The position numbers and the translations under genes were made by a program. Source: Bacteroidales bacterium (GTDB lineage Bacteria > Bacteroidota > Bacteroidia > Bacteroidales > Bacteroidaceae). Taken from it: a stretch of DNA of 23,227 bases. The DNA lies in contig SFEK01000015.1 in the NCBI GenBank assembly GCA_004557285.1, forward strand, positions 1 through 23,227. Reading direction: 5' to 3'. The notes under the pieces are model-generated. The model saw nothing but the letters and a program-made list of their open reading frames with translations, ran no database searches and had not been told where the DNA came from. Shown here piece after piece: positions 6,705-15,433 of the stretch (its first letter is position 1; the number at the start of each line of letters is the position of its first letter).

Positions 6705-7853
6705 ATGAATCGTTTCAAACTATATCTTGCTGTGGCCGTCTGCAGTGTTTTCACATCTTGTTTCAAGGATGAGCCCCTCAATGCCGAATGTGACATTGAG
6801 CAGGTGTATGTTCATCTGTCTGACCCTTCATCAGTGTTTTTCAATGCTGGTGATACCCTGTTGACGGTTTCATCGGATGTGCAGCGTATTGTCTTCAGGA
6901 AGAAGGACAATGCCGATGTTTCTCGTCTCGCCTTGTGGTTTCGTCTCACTGAGGGAGCAACCATCACCCCCACCAACGGTTCGGTACAGGATTTCAGTGA
7001 CGACCGTGAAGTGACCTATCGGGTGACATCGCAGGACGGTCAGTGGCATCGCGACTATCAGGTGTGTTTCCGCACTTACGATCCTGTGAGTCGTTTCGAT
7101 TTCGAGCATTTCCGTTTGGTCAACGGCAACAATGGCGGTCAGTATTATGTGTGGAGCGACTTGTACCCCGACGGCACAGAGGTGGCCAACTGGGCAACGG
7201 GCAATCCCGGCTTCAATATCAGCTGTGGTTCAGCCCTGCCCGAAGAATATCCCACCAGTCTGCTTGACGCTGGCTATGAGGGGCATGGCGTGAAGTTGAC
7301 TACCCGTAGCACAGGGCCTTTAGGGGCTATGGTGGGCAGGCGCATAGCGGCTGGCAATCTGTTTCTTGGATATTTTGATGTGTCCAAGGCACTGACCAAC
7401 ACCTTGAAAGCCACCCATTTCGGTTTGCCTTTCAGTCGCAAGCCGCTTCGCTTCACCGGTTGGTACAAATACACTCCAGGCGACAACTATCAAGATGCCA
7501 ATGGCAAGACCGTTGCAGCAAAGGTTGACAAGGCCAGTGTCTATGCCGTGTTCTACCGCAACAAAGACAAGGATGGACATGATGTCATGCTCTATGGCGA
7601 TGATGTCATGACCAATGCCCACATCGTGGCTGTGGCAAGAATGGCAGAAGTGTCGCCGGCAACCGAGTGGACACATTTTGATATTCCCTTTGTCTATTCA
7701 CAGGAGATAGATGCCGATGCGCTCAACAGTCTGGGATATAACCTTGCCGTGGTGTTCTCCTCGAGCGAGGACGGCGACCTGTTTTGCGGTGCCATCGGCA
7801 GCACATTGTGTATAGATGAGGTTAACGTTGAATGGGAGGAGGTAGAGCCATGA
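6705..7853 (+). CDS. PCMD-domain lipoprotein
   Basis: A 382-residue surface or periplasmic lipoprotein: signal MNRFKLYLAVAVCSVFTSC with the lipidated cysteine at 19. An N-terminal Ig-like domain (about 25-125) carries the phrase GATITPTNGSVQDFSDDREV, then a C-terminal domain (about 128-380) begins FDFEHFRLVN and ends CIDEVNVEWEE, fitting the PCMD family (PF13201, putative carbohydrate metabolism domain). Actual ligand binding is unproven for most members. The ATG at 6705 is preferred over a GTG at 6693. Its TGA overlaps the ATG of the following beta-barrel gene, so the two are probably translated together. Confidence 0.85.
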   Translation: MNRFKLYLAVAVCSVFTSCFKDEPLNAECDIEQVYVHLSDPSSVFFNAGDTLLTVSSDVQRIVFRKKDNADVSRLALWFRLTEGATITPTNGSVQDFSDDREVTYRVTSQDGQWHRDYQVCFRTYDPVSRFDFEHFRLVNGNNGGQYYVWSDLYPDGTEVANWATGNPGFNISCGSALPEEYPTSLLDAGYEGHGVKLTTRSTGPLGAMVGRRIAAGNLFLGYFDVSKALTNTLKATHFGLPFSRKPLRFTGWYKYTPGDNYQDANGKTVAAKVDKASVYAVFYRNKDKDGHDVMLYGDDVMTNAHIVAVARMAEVSPATEWTHFDIPFVYSQEIDADALNSLGYNLAVVFSSSEDGDLFCGAIGSTLCIDEVNVEWEEVEP

Positions 7854-8608
7854 ACAGCCATCGAATCATCAGCAGTCTTTTTCTTCTTGTCTTGACCGTT
7901 TTGCCGATCAGGGCAACAGCGCTTGTTGACAGCTTGCAGTGTGGTTTCCGATTGGGCTATAATGTCGGAGGCACAGCCCCTGTAGGCATGCCAGCCACTA
8001 TCCGCAGTATGAACAGCTATGTACTCACCCCGAGTTTTTGCATAGGAGCAGATGTCAGTCGTCAGTTCAACCGGCGTTGGGGACTGGTGGTTGGTGTCCA
8101 TTTGGAAAACAAGGGCATGAACATCGATGCAACGGTGAAAAATTATCATATAGAGATTGTGCGTGGCGGCCAGCGTCTGGAAGGTATGTTCACGGGCAAC
8201 AACAAGACCAAGGTGGAGCAATGGATGTTCACCCTGCCCGTGATGCTGTCATACACTGTGGCCCAAGATCTCTGTTTGCGTTTCGGTCCTTACGCCTCGT
8301 ATGTGGTGAGTCGCGATTTCAGCGGCTATGCCTATGACGGCCGTCTGCGTGTGGGCAATCCCACCGGACCCATGGTAGAGTTGGGTGGCGACAGCAAGAC
8401 GCGAGGCTCCTACGATTTCTCCAGTTCCTTGCGCCGTATGCAGTATGGAGTCTTGATGGGTGCCGACTGGCGTTTTGGCCGCCGTTGGGGCACTTTCATC
8501 GACCTCTCATGGGGCTTGACGGGAATATTCCATTCCTCGTTCGATACCATCGAGCAGACCCTGTATCCCATCTATGGCACCATAGGTCTCACCTACCGTA
8601 TGAAATAA
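7850..8608 (+). CDS. Outer-membrane beta-barrel protein (PorT-like, PF13568 type)
   Basis: The 252-residue product has a signal peptide (about 1-25, MNSHRIISSLFLLVLTVLP) and then alternating amphipathic strands: FRLGYNVGG near the start, WGLVVGVHLENKGMN, MFTLPVMLSYTV, LCLRFGPYASYVVS, YGVLMGADWRFG and a last strand ending TIGLTYRMK. That is the usual layout of a small PorT-type barrel. The ATG at 7850 shares ATGA with the stop of the PCMD gene, and a strong purine site GGGAGGAGGT lies at 7834-7843, so I prefer it to the in-frame ATG at 7832. A lipoprotein and a small barrel made from one coupled message suggests a joint envelope complex (inference). Confidence 0.85.
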   Translation: MNSHRIISSLFLLVLTVLPIRATALVDSLQCGFRLGYNVGGTAPVGMPATIRSMNSYVLTPSFCIGADVSRQFNRRWGLVVGVHLENKGMNIDATVKNYHIEIVRGGQRLEGMFTGNNKTKVEQWMFTLPVMLSYTVAQDLCLRFGPYASYVVSRDFSGYAYDGRLRVGNPTGPMVELGGDSKTRGSYDFSSSLRRMQYGVLMGADWRFGRRWGTFIDLSWGLTGIFHSSFDTIEQTLYPIYGTIGLTYRMK

Positions 8609-8614
8609 TAAGAG

Positions 8615-8630
8615 GTGGCTTTGCAGCCAC
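8615..8630. other. Small perfect hairpin after the beta-barrel gene
   Basis: GTGGCT (8615-8620) and AGCCAC (8625-8630) form a 6-bp stem with a TTGC loop just behind the stop codon at 8608. No T-run follows, so it is more likely an RNA end or processing structure, or chance, than an intrinsic terminator. Confidence 0.4.
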
Positions 8631-8676
8631 ACATTTGATATTGATTATTGTCTAATGATTAAAAGAAAGGTTTATT

Positions 8677-9705
8677 ATGAAGAGAATTTTTACATTTTTT
8701 GCTATGGCGGTGGTGGCCATGACAACCCTTGCCGCCGATTATACCGACCAGCTGGCCATCAGCATCAGTGGCTTCCCCTCAGGCAGCGCTGAGGCCACAG
8801 TGTCTGTCAACCAAGAGGAGGGCTCCGATGGCCTTTACACCATTGTGCTCAAGCAGTTTTCTTTTGGCCAGATGCTCATCGGTGATGTCACCATGACCCA
8901 TGTCAAGGGCCATTCCACCGACGGTATGGGCGGTTATGTGTTTTTTGAAAAAACCGAGCAGGATGCCGACATTACCAATGGCGGCGACATGGCTCTGCTG
9001 CTTGGCAACAAGGTGCATGTCACCATCAACGAGGGCAGCTGCATGAACAGCGAGAGGCTGTATCTCTCTTTGAGCATGCCCATCACCATGATGGGATCCA
9101 CCATGGACATTGCGGCAGAATTTGGCACCAACCCCTTCGGTTCAGGCGAAACCCCCGATGAGCCTGCCGACCCGGCCGTGATGGTGGATTATACCGACCA
9201 GTTGGTAGTCAATGTGGCTGGTCAGGAACTGCCTGCTCAGGAGGCGACGATAGCCGTAGGACAGGCTGACGACGGCACCTATACCTTAGCATTGAAGAAC
9301 TTCTCTCTTGAAGGTATCGGCGGCATCGGTACGATCAAGGTGAGCGGAGTGCAGGGCACAGTGGCTGATGGCTATATCGCCCTTCATGCCGAGCAGACTG
9401 TCACGGTGGCAGCAGGCGATGATGCAGATACCTCATGGACCATGGCGGGTGTCCAGGTGCCTGTGGTGTTGGATGCGCAGCTCACCGCCGACAAGCTCTA
9501 TGCGGTGATTGACATCAATTTCATGGGGCAGCTCACGGTGAAGGTTGTCTTCGGCACTCCTGTTTCAGCAGGCATCAAACAGCTTTCAGTGGATAATGCC
9601 ACCCGCAAGGTGTACGATGTCAACGGGCGCCGCCTCAACCAGCTGGGCAAAGGATTGAACATCGTTTGTGGAGCTGATGGCCATACGGTCAAAGTCGTGC
9701 GCTGA
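8677..9705 (+). CDS. Secreted protein with two calycin-like domains
   Basis: A 342-residue protein with a Sec signal peptide (1-20, ending TTLAA). Two related domains follow: 21-150, beginning DYTDQLAISISG, and 171-293, beginning DYTDQLVVNVAG; both have the pattern DYTDQL, then YTIVLKQFSF or YTLALKNFSL, and end in EFGT or VFGT. This is the calycin-like beta-barrel fold (PF13944) as found in Prevotella and Bacteroides secreted proteins; the ligand is unknown. A linker FGSGETPDEPADPAV (154-168) joins them. The tail (304-342) contains KVYDVNGRRLNQLGKGLNIV, similar to the C-terminal tail of the repeat protein at 17489. It lies 68 bp behind the barrel gene and in front of a clear terminator. Confidence 0.82.
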   Translation: MKRIFTFFAMAVVAMTTLAADYTDQLAISISGFPSGSAEATVSVNQEEGSDGLYTIVLKQFSFGQMLIGDVTMTHVKGHSTDGMGGYVFFEKTEQDADITNGGDMALLLGNKVHVTINEGSCMNSERLYLSLSMPITMMGSTMDIAAEFGTNPFGSGETPDEPADPAVMVDYTDQLVVNVAGQELPAQEATIAVGQADDGTYTLALKNFSLEGIGGIGTIKVSGVQGTVADGYIALHAEQTVTVAAGDDADTSWTMAGVQVPVVLDAQLTADKLYAVIDINFMGQLTVKVVFGTPVSAGIKQLSVDNATRKVYDVNGRRLNQLGKGLNIVCGADGHTVKVVR

Positions 9706-9717
9706 GTATAAAAAAAC

Positions 9718-9756
9718 AAAAATCCCAAGCATAAATGATGATGTTTGGGATTTTTT
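9718..9756 (+). terminator. Intrinsic terminator after the calycin-like gene
   Basis: AAAAATCCCAA (9718-9728) and TTGGGATTTTT (9745-9755) form an 11-bp stem followed by T residues, 12 bp behind the stop codon. The A-run before the stem and T-run after it could also serve leftward transcription, though no minus-strand gene ends here. Confidence 0.85.
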
Positions 9757-9759
9757 ATG

Positions 9760-9767
9760 TAGTTTTG
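9760..9767 (+). promoter_or_regulatory. Probable -7 box of the DUF2851-tlpA pair
   Basis: TAGTTTTG fits TAnnTTTG and sits directly behind the T-run of the preceding terminator, 27 bp before the DUF2851 start. The -33 position would fall within the terminator hairpin and shows no clean TTTG at the right distance. Confidence 0.5.
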
Positions 9768-9794
9768 TTGCGTCATAACCAACGTCACCGTGTC

Positions 9795-11087
9795 ATGGAA
9801 AAGTTTATCCATTATGTGTGGAAACACAAGATGTTTCCCCTTGCTCCCCTTCACACCACCAAGGGCGAACTTGTCGAAGTCATCGACTGTGGGTTGCACA
9901 ACAGCGATGCAGGCCCCGACTTCTTCAATGCCAAGATGAAGATTGGCGGCACGCTGTGGGTGGGCAATGTGGAGATGCACGACAAGTCGTCTGACTGGTA
10001 TGTCCATGGCCATGACAAGAATGAGGCATATAATAATGTGGTGCTTCATGTGGTGGGGCAGGCCAATGCTGAGGTGTTCACCCAGAATGGCCGGCAGTTG
10101 CCGCAGATGGTGCTCGCCGTGCCACAAAAGGTAAAGGACAGGTATCAGCAGCTCATTGTCACCGACAATTATCCCCCTTGTTATGCCATCATCCCACAGT
10201 TGAGCAACCTCATGCTGCACAGCTGGATGAGCCGTTTGCAGACTGAGCGGCTTGAGCGCAAGACGCACGATATCTTTCAGCGGGTGACTCGCTGCGACGG
10301 TTCCTGGGAGTCGGCATTCTTCGTCACCATGGCTCGCAACTACGGCTTTGGTGTCAACAGTGATGCCTTTGAGACATGGGCCTATCATCTGCCCTTGCAG
10401 CAGGTGGCCCATCACCGTGATGACCTTTTCCAGATTGAAGCACTGTTCATGGGGCAGGCCGGACTGCTTGATGAGCAGACCATCCCTGAGTGTTATCGAG
10501 AAGAAGCCCTTCAGGAAGGTTATTTCAACCGTCTGGCTGCTGAGTATCGTTTTCTGGCCCATAAATTCCAATGGAAACCCATGCCATCACGGCTGTGGCG
10601 ATATCTGCGTCTGCGCCCTCAGAATTTCCCGCACATTCGTATCTCACAGTTGGCCACCTTGTATCATTCGCGCAAGAGCGATTTGAGCCGGCTGCTGGAG
10701 TGTGCCACGATAGAACAGGTCAAGACCTTGCTGGCCACGCATGTCACTCCTTATTGGGAGACCCACTACACCTTTGGCAGCACCAGCTGCACCACGGCCA
10801 AAAACATCTCCGACTCATCGCTCAATCTGCTCGTCATCAACACGGCGGTGCCCATGCTCTTTGCCTATGGGCGGCATCGCAACGACGAAAAACTCTGCGA
10901 CCGTGCCTTGGGTTTCCTTGAGCAGTTGAAGGCCGAGAACAACCGCATTGTGCGTCTGTGGCAGCAATGTGGATTGGTGGTTCATACGGCAGGCGACAGT
11001 CAGGCCCTCATCCAGCTGAAAAAGGAATATTGCGACAGAAAAGACTGTCTGCGCTGCCGCATAGGTTATGAATTTCTGAAAAGATGA
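9795..11087 (+). CDS. DUF2851 family protein
   Basis: A 430-residue protein of unknown function found in Bacteroidetes (PF11013). Recognisable parts are MEKFIHYVWKHKMFP at the start, GLHNSDAGPDFFNAKMKI, GNVEMHDKSSDWYVHGHD and YNNVVLHVV in the first 90 residues, and a C-terminal cysteine motif CDRKDCLRCRIGYEFL, possibly metal binding. The conserved D, H and E residues in the N-terminal third recall nuclease-like motifs, but I cannot assign an activity. No signal peptide is seen. The ATG at 9795 is chosen because upstream in-frame starts at 9735-9741 lie in the terminator hairpin. It is followed after 33 bp by the thioredoxin gene. Confidence 0.85.
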   Translation: MEKFIHYVWKHKMFPLAPLHTTKGELVEVIDCGLHNSDAGPDFFNAKMKIGGTLWVGNVEMHDKSSDWYVHGHDKNEAYNNVVLHVVGQANAEVFTQNGRQLPQMVLAVPQKVKDRYQQLIVTDNYPPCYAIIPQLSNLMLHSWMSRLQTERLERKTHDIFQRVTRCDGSWESAFFVTMARNYGFGVNSDAFETWAYHLPLQQVAHHRDDLFQIEALFMGQAGLLDEQTIPECYREEALQEGYFNRLAAEYRFLAHKFQWKPMPSRLWRYLRLRPQNFPHIRISQLATLYHSRKSDLSRLLECATIEQVKTLLATHVTPYWETHYTFGSTSCTTAKNISDSSLNLLVINTAVPMLFAYGRHRNDEKLCDRALGFLEQLKAENNRIVRLWQQCGLVVHTAGDSQALIQLKKEYCDRKDCLRCRIGYEFLKR

Positions 11088-11120
11088 AAGGCTTAGCAAT
11101 AAAAACATAAAAAGAAAAAC

Positions 11121-11672
11121 ATGAAGAAAATGATGTTATCTCTGTCCTGCGTGGCGATAGCCATGGCAGGTTATGCCCATCAGACGGGCATGTTGTGTAA
11201 TGCAGGAACTGCTGTTGATGCGATGGTTTCGACTGTGCAGCAGACTTATCCGGCACGAGAGGGTGACATGGCTCCTGATTTTGTATTGAAGGACATCAAC
11301 GGCAACGATTTGTCGCTTTCTTCCCTTCGTGGCAAGTATGTGGTCATCGACTTTTGGGGCTCATGGTGTGGATGGTGCATCAAGGGTATGCCCGAGATGA
11401 AGAAGTATTATGCAAAATATGCTGACAGGATGGAAATTCTGGGCATCGACTGTGGAGATTCCGACCAGCAGTGGAAAGAGGCCGTGGCCAAGTACCAGTT
11501 GCCGTGGAAGCATGTCTATAATCCACGCGAATCAAAATTGCTCGCCTCCTATGGCATCGAGGGCTTCCCCACCAAGATGGTCATCGACCCCCAAGGCAAG
11601 ATCGTCAAGATTGTCGTTGGCGAAGACCCCGTGTTTTATACCTTCCTCGACCAGTTGTTTACTGCCCAATAA
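11121..11672 (+). CDS. TlpA-like thioredoxin-fold protein
   Basis: A 183-residue exported redox protein. A signal sequence covers about residues 1-19 (MKKMMLSLSCVAIAMAGYA). The thioredoxin fold begins AREGDMAPDFVLKD, has the active site WCGWC at 82-86 (C83, C86), and cis-proline in GFPT (P150). This is the TlpA/ResA/AhpC-TSA branch of periplasmic disulfide reductases; the redox partner is unknown. Two further cysteines occur after the signal region, C26 and C111. It is 33 bp behind DUF2851 and ends at a strong hairpin. Confidence 0.9.
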   Translation: MKKMMLSLSCVAIAMAGYAHQTGMLCNAGTAVDAMVSTVQQTYPAREGDMAPDFVLKDINGNDLSLSSLRGKYVVIDFWGSWCGWCIKGMPEMKKYYAKYADRMEILGIDCGDSDQQWKEAVAKYQLPWKHVYNPRESKLLASYGIEGFPTKMVIDPQGKIVKIVVGEDPVFYTFLDQLFTAQ

Positions 11673-11674
11673 AG

Positions 11675-11710
11675 TGCAACTGGTGTGACCGATAAGTCAC
11701 ACCAGTTGCA
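11675..11710 (+). terminator. Long hairpin, probable terminator of DUF2851-tlpA
   Basis: TGCAACTGGTGTGAC (11675-11689) and GTCACACCAGTTGCA (11696-11710) are perfect inverted copies, 15 bp, with loop CGATAA. It starts three bases behind the tlpA stop codon. The downstream sequence GATTTGTTTCTTTC is T-rich but has no clean T-run, so termination may be incomplete. Confidence 0.65.
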
Positions 11711-11817
11711 TGGCTGATTTGTTTCTTTCAGATCACCCTGTGCCGTATGCAGTATTTTTCCGTGTACTGATATTAAATGTTAAGTTGCATTAATAAGTGT
11801 TTTTGTATGAGTAAAAA

Positions 11818-11830
11818 TGTAACCGTTACA
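11818..11830. promoter_or_regulatory. 13-bp palindrome, possible operator of the pectin locus
   Basis: TGTAAC (11818-11823) and GTTACA (11825-11830) are inverted around a single C. The site has the general look of a LacI-family operator (TGTAAnCG-like half sites) but has an odd length. It lies about 85-97 bp upstream of the -7 box of susC. No regulator gene is in the window. Confidence 0.5.
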
Positions 11831-11890
11831 CTGTAAATTGAGCGAAAAACCACTTTTTTTGATAAATATCAATCATTTTTCTTCATTTTT

Positions 11891-11922
11891 TTAGCAAGTG
11901 AAAGAAAAAACCTATATATTTG
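11891..11922 (+). promoter_or_regulatory. Probable promoter of the susCD operon
   Basis: TATATTTG at 11915-11922 matches the -7 consensus TAnnTTTG. TTAG at 11891-11894 is 20 bp upstream, an imperfect -33 TTTG in the right place. Transcription would start near 11929 and give a leader of about 260 nt before susC. Confidence 0.6.
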
Positions 11923-11928
11923 CAATCT

Positions 11929-12187
11929 CTAAACCTTAATTGGAGTAGAAACTCTGTGCCTAAAGCTAATCCAAAGCTCGTTGAAGCATAAAACAATGAG
12001 GTGAAAACTACCTTGGATGTCTGTTGTGACCATGAGCAATCAGATGTCTGAAGAACCAAAGATGACCTAAATAAAACAAAACAAAGCAAAAAAATAAGAC
12101 TTGGGATGTGTCGCCAAACACAACCGCATCTCTACTTATGCCGATTAAAGACAACTATCACTCATGTATTAACCAATAATATTAGAT
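11929..12187 (+). other. Long untranslated leader of susC
   Basis: About 260 bases between the inferred start site and susC with no convincing gene. I see GATGTCTG twice (about 12016 and 12044), AAAGCT twice (about 11961 and 11973), a small GTGT/ACAC hairpin within 12107-12122, and an A-rich stretch at 12068-12093. No known riboswitch or small-RNA class is recognisable. Long leaders in front of susC genes are a place for post-transcriptional control in Bacteroidetes; this one is a candidate only. Confidence 0.45.
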
Positions 12188-15100
12188 ATGAAAAAAATCA
12201 CGAAGTACTATTCAGGCATCGGCTTGACGAAGACTTCTGTAGCCATTGGCCTTTCAGCGCTCTTGTGCGTGCCCACCGTGGGTCATGCCGAGGGAGTGGC
12301 AGCCAAGACACTGGCCACACAAGCTGTCCAGCAGAGCCGCAATGTGACAGGACAAATCGTCGATGAACTGGGCGAACCTATGATTGGTGTCACCGTCAAG
12401 GTGAAAGACTCCAAGACTGCCGCCATCACCGACTTTGACGGCAACTTTACCATAGCTGCCCAACCCAGTGATGTGCTGGAAATCTCGTACATTGGCTATA
12501 AACCGCTTTCGGTGAAGGCCAACAAGACTACCCTCTCTCTGAAAATGGAACCCGACAACACTGGTCTTGAAGAGGTGGTGGTCATTGGTTACGGTGTGCA
12601 GAAGAAACGCGACTTGACCGGAGCCATTTCTTCTGTGAAGAGCGAAGACATCACCATCTCGCCTATGCCCAACCCCGTTGAAGCCCTGCAGGGCAAGGTG
12701 GCTGGTCTTGACATCACACGCTCTTCAGGTCAGGCAGGTGCCTCAAGCACCATGCAGCTGCGTGGTACCCGTTCGTTGGAGGCTTCAGGCGACCCGCTCG
12801 TGCTGATTGACGGTATGGCAGGCGACCTCACCACACTCAACGCCAACGATATCGAGAGCATCGAGGTGCTCAAGGATGCCGCCTCTACCGCTGTCTATGG
12901 TTCGGCTGGTGCCAACGGTATCATTATCGTGACTACCAAGAGCGGCAAAGAGGGCCGTGTCAAGGTGAACCTCAACTCTTACATCGGTATCAACGGCTGG
13001 TCGACCGTGCCCAAGATGCACGATGCCAACGCTTACTTCAACATCAAGAAGCAGGCCCAGATAGCTGGCAATACCTATACCACCGATGAAATGGTGCTGG
13101 GCGAAGAGGTTTATGCCGCTTACATGAACGGTGAAACCATCGACTGGGCTGACGAACTGCTCAAGACGGGTGTCACCCAGAACTACTCGCTCTCAGTGAG
13201 CGGCGGTTCTGAAAAGACCAAGGCCTACATGTCAATGAACTTCTCGGGTGAGGACGGTCAGTATGACAACGACAACTACCGCATCTACTCCACCAACATG
13301 AAGATTGACCACAAGATCAACAAGATACTGAGCGTGGGTATGAATCTTCAGGGCAGCTACACCCACAAGAACACCGCTTACGCCAAATTGGAGACATTGC
13401 TGCGCACCAGTCCTATCGGTTCGTTGTATGATGAAGAGGGCAATGTCAATCCTTATCCCGTTGTGGGCGACAACAAGACGGTCAACCTGTTGGTGAACAA
13501 CCACGGCACCTACCGTAACAACAACCAGAACACGAAGATTTATCTCAATCCCTACATCCGCATCAATCCGCTCAAGGGTCTCAGCTTTGAGAGCCGCCTG
13601 CAGGTGTCGCTCAGCTACAACAAGACCAACCGCTTCAACGGTATCGGTTCTTACACCTATTGGGGTGCCGACGACATGCCCGACGGTGTGACCACCAACG
13701 ACAAGGTGAGCGCCAGCGTGGCCAACACCAATTCCTACAACTACAAGTGGGAAAACATCCTTACCTATAATTTCACCCTCGGCAAGGACCACGACTTCAC
13801 GGTGATGGGTGCCACCTCATGGAATCATAACCGCAGTGAATATACCTATGCCAGCGCCACCAACATCACTTCCAACGAATACTTGTGGCACAACCTCGGT
13901 ACAGGACAGAACCAGGTGGCCAACTCTTCTTACACCATGTCGAAGGGATTGGGCTTCATCGGTCGTATCACCTATTCTTATATGGGCAAATACTTAGCCT
14001 CAGCCTCTGTGCGCCATGATGGTTCTTCACGCCTGGCCGAAGGCAACAAGTGGGACACCTTCCCCGCATTCTCTCTCGGTTGGCGTATCTCTGAGGAGAA
14101 GTTCATGGAGAAGACCAAGTCTTGGTTGGACAACCTGAAACTGCGTGTGGGATGGGGTGTTACCGGTACTGCCTCTATCAGTGCCTATCAGACACAGAAC
14201 CTGTTGGTACAGTCGTATCGCATCCTGGGCAACCAGACCTTGATGTCGTACAACTTCCCGCAGGAAATCGTTGACCCCAACCTGGGATGGGAAAAGTCTT
14301 ATAACACCAACATCGGTATTGATGCCAGCTTCCTCAACGGCCGCATCAGTCTCACTGCCGACTACTACAACACCGTGACCAAAGACATCATCTGGCGAAG
14401 CCTTGTGCCCGTAACCAATGGCGGTTTCAACTCTTCAAGCCAGTACACCACAACCACCAACATCTGCGAGTCCAAGACCAACGGTATTGAGCTGACGCTT
14501 TCTGGTCGTCCATTCGTGGCCAAGAAAGAGGGCGACTTCACCTGGACCATCGACGCTACCTATACCTATGGCAAGGAGAAACTGACCAAGTTCTCGAGCG
14601 ATGATGGCACCGACCAGTATGTCAACGGCAAGAATATCCTCAAGGTGGGTGAGCCTATCAACTCATTCTATGGCTACAAGCTCAACGGCGTATGGAAAAC
14701 TTCAGATGCTGCTGAGGCTGCCATCTTTAATGCACAGCCCGGCGACCTGATCATCAATTGCGAAGACCTGAGCCGCCACGTTGATGCCAACGGAGAGGTT
14801 TACTACACTGGCGTGAACGCCGATGGAGAGACCGTGAGATATGATGCTTCCAACCCTTATGATGCTGCACAGGCCAGACAGGTGCTCGGACACTCTCAGC
14901 CCGACTGGACCATGGGTCTGAAAAACACCTTCACCTACAAAGGCTTCGACCTGAGCGTATATCTCTACTGGCGCTACGGACAGATGATCGACTACGGCAT
15001 GCTGGGACAATACGACCCGACAGGTGCAAGCAACTTCCCAAGCTACTTCGACTATTGGACAGAGGAAACCGGCAACCAGAACCACCGCTATCCCGCACTG

Positions 15101-15379
15101 CACTCAGGCAAGTCTATCAGCCAATATACCGGTTATGATGGTCTGAGCTTTGTTGATGGCTCATTCTGGAAGGTGAAGAACATCACACTTGGTTACACCC
15201 TGCCCAAGCAGCTGCTCAAGAAGCTCAACATCGAGAACGTGCGTATCTATGGCACCATCACCAACCCGTTTGTATTTGCCAAGAGCGACCTGTTGAAGGA
15301 CTATGACCCCGAAATGGCAGGTAGCCTCGACTACCCGTTGACCAAGCAAATGGTATTCGGATTGAATGTCACCTTCTAA
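12188..15379 (+). CDS. SusC/RagA family TonB-dependent outer-membrane transporter
   Basis: A 1063-residue importer for oligosaccharides that works with the SusD partner and TonB energy. After a signal sequence (about 1-36) comes a CarboxypepD-reg-like domain (about 52-120: NVTGQIVDELGEPMIGVTV, TDFDGNFTI), the TonB-box-like EEVVVIGYG (128-136), a plug domain (about 140-258; LRGTRSL, PLVLIDG, IEVLKDAASTAVYGSAGANG) and the barrel to the C-terminal aromatic residue (QMVFGLNVTF). The length is typical. It is followed after 54 bp by susD. The substrate is inferred from the downstream enzyme to be pectin (homogalacturonan) fragments. Confidence 0.96.
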   Translation: MKKITKYYSGIGLTKTSVAIGLSALLCVPTVGHAEGVAAKTLATQAVQQSRNVTGQIVDELGEPMIGVTVKVKDSKTAAITDFDGNFTIAAQPSDVLEISYIGYKPLSVKANKTTLSLKMEPDNTGLEEVVVIGYGVQKKRDLTGAISSVKSEDITISPMPNPVEALQGKVAGLDITRSSGQAGASSTMQLRGTRSLEASGDPLVLIDGMAGDLTTLNANDIESIEVLKDAASTAVYGSAGANGIIIVTTKSGKEGRVKVNLNSYIGINGWSTVPKMHDANAYFNIKKQAQIAGNTYTTDEMVLGEEVYAAYMNGETIDWADELLKTGVTQNYSLSVSGGSEKTKAYMSMNFSGEDGQYDNDNYRIYSTNMKIDHKINKILSVGMNLQGSYTHKNTAYAKLETLLRTSPIGSLYDEEGNVNPYPVVGDNKTVNLLVNNHGTYRNNNQNTKIYLNPYIRINPLKGLSFESRLQVSLSYNKTNRFNGIGSYTYWGADDMPDGVTTNDKVSASVANTNSYNYKWENILTYNFTLGKDHDFTVMGATSWNHNRSEYTYASATNITSNEYLWHNLGTGQNQVANSSYTMSKGLGFIGRITYSYMGKYLASASVRHDGSSRLAEGNKWDTFPAFSLGWRISEEKFMEKTKSWLDNLKLRVGWGVTGTASISAYQTQNLLVQSYRILGNQTLMSYNFPQEIVDPNLGWEKSYNTNIGIDASFLNGRISLTADYYNTVTKDIIWRSLVPVTNGGFNSSSQYTTTTNICESKTNGIELTLSGRPFVAKKEGDFTWTIDATYTYGKEKLTKFSSDDGTDQYVNGKNILKVGEPINSFYGYKLNGVWKTSDAAEAAIFNAQPGDLIINCEDLSRHVDANGEVYYTGVNADGETVRYDASNPYDAAQARQVLGHSQPDWTMGLKNTFTYKGFDLSVYLYWRYGQMIDYGMLGQYDPTGASNFPSYFDYWTEETGNQNHRYPALHSGKSISQYTGYDGLSFVDGSFWKVKNITLGYTLPKQLLKKLNIENVRIYGTITNPFVFAKSDLLKDYDPEMAGSLDYPLTKQMVFGLNVTF

Positions 15380-15433
15380 TCAGACAAGGGCATAACAATG
15401 ATTATCGAATTAAAGTAAATAATACACAGCATT

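Noticed and set aside
12106..12366. 86-codon frame overlapping the start of susC
   Set aside because: It runs through the susC start in another frame and has no recognisable domain or start site; composition is that of a shadow.
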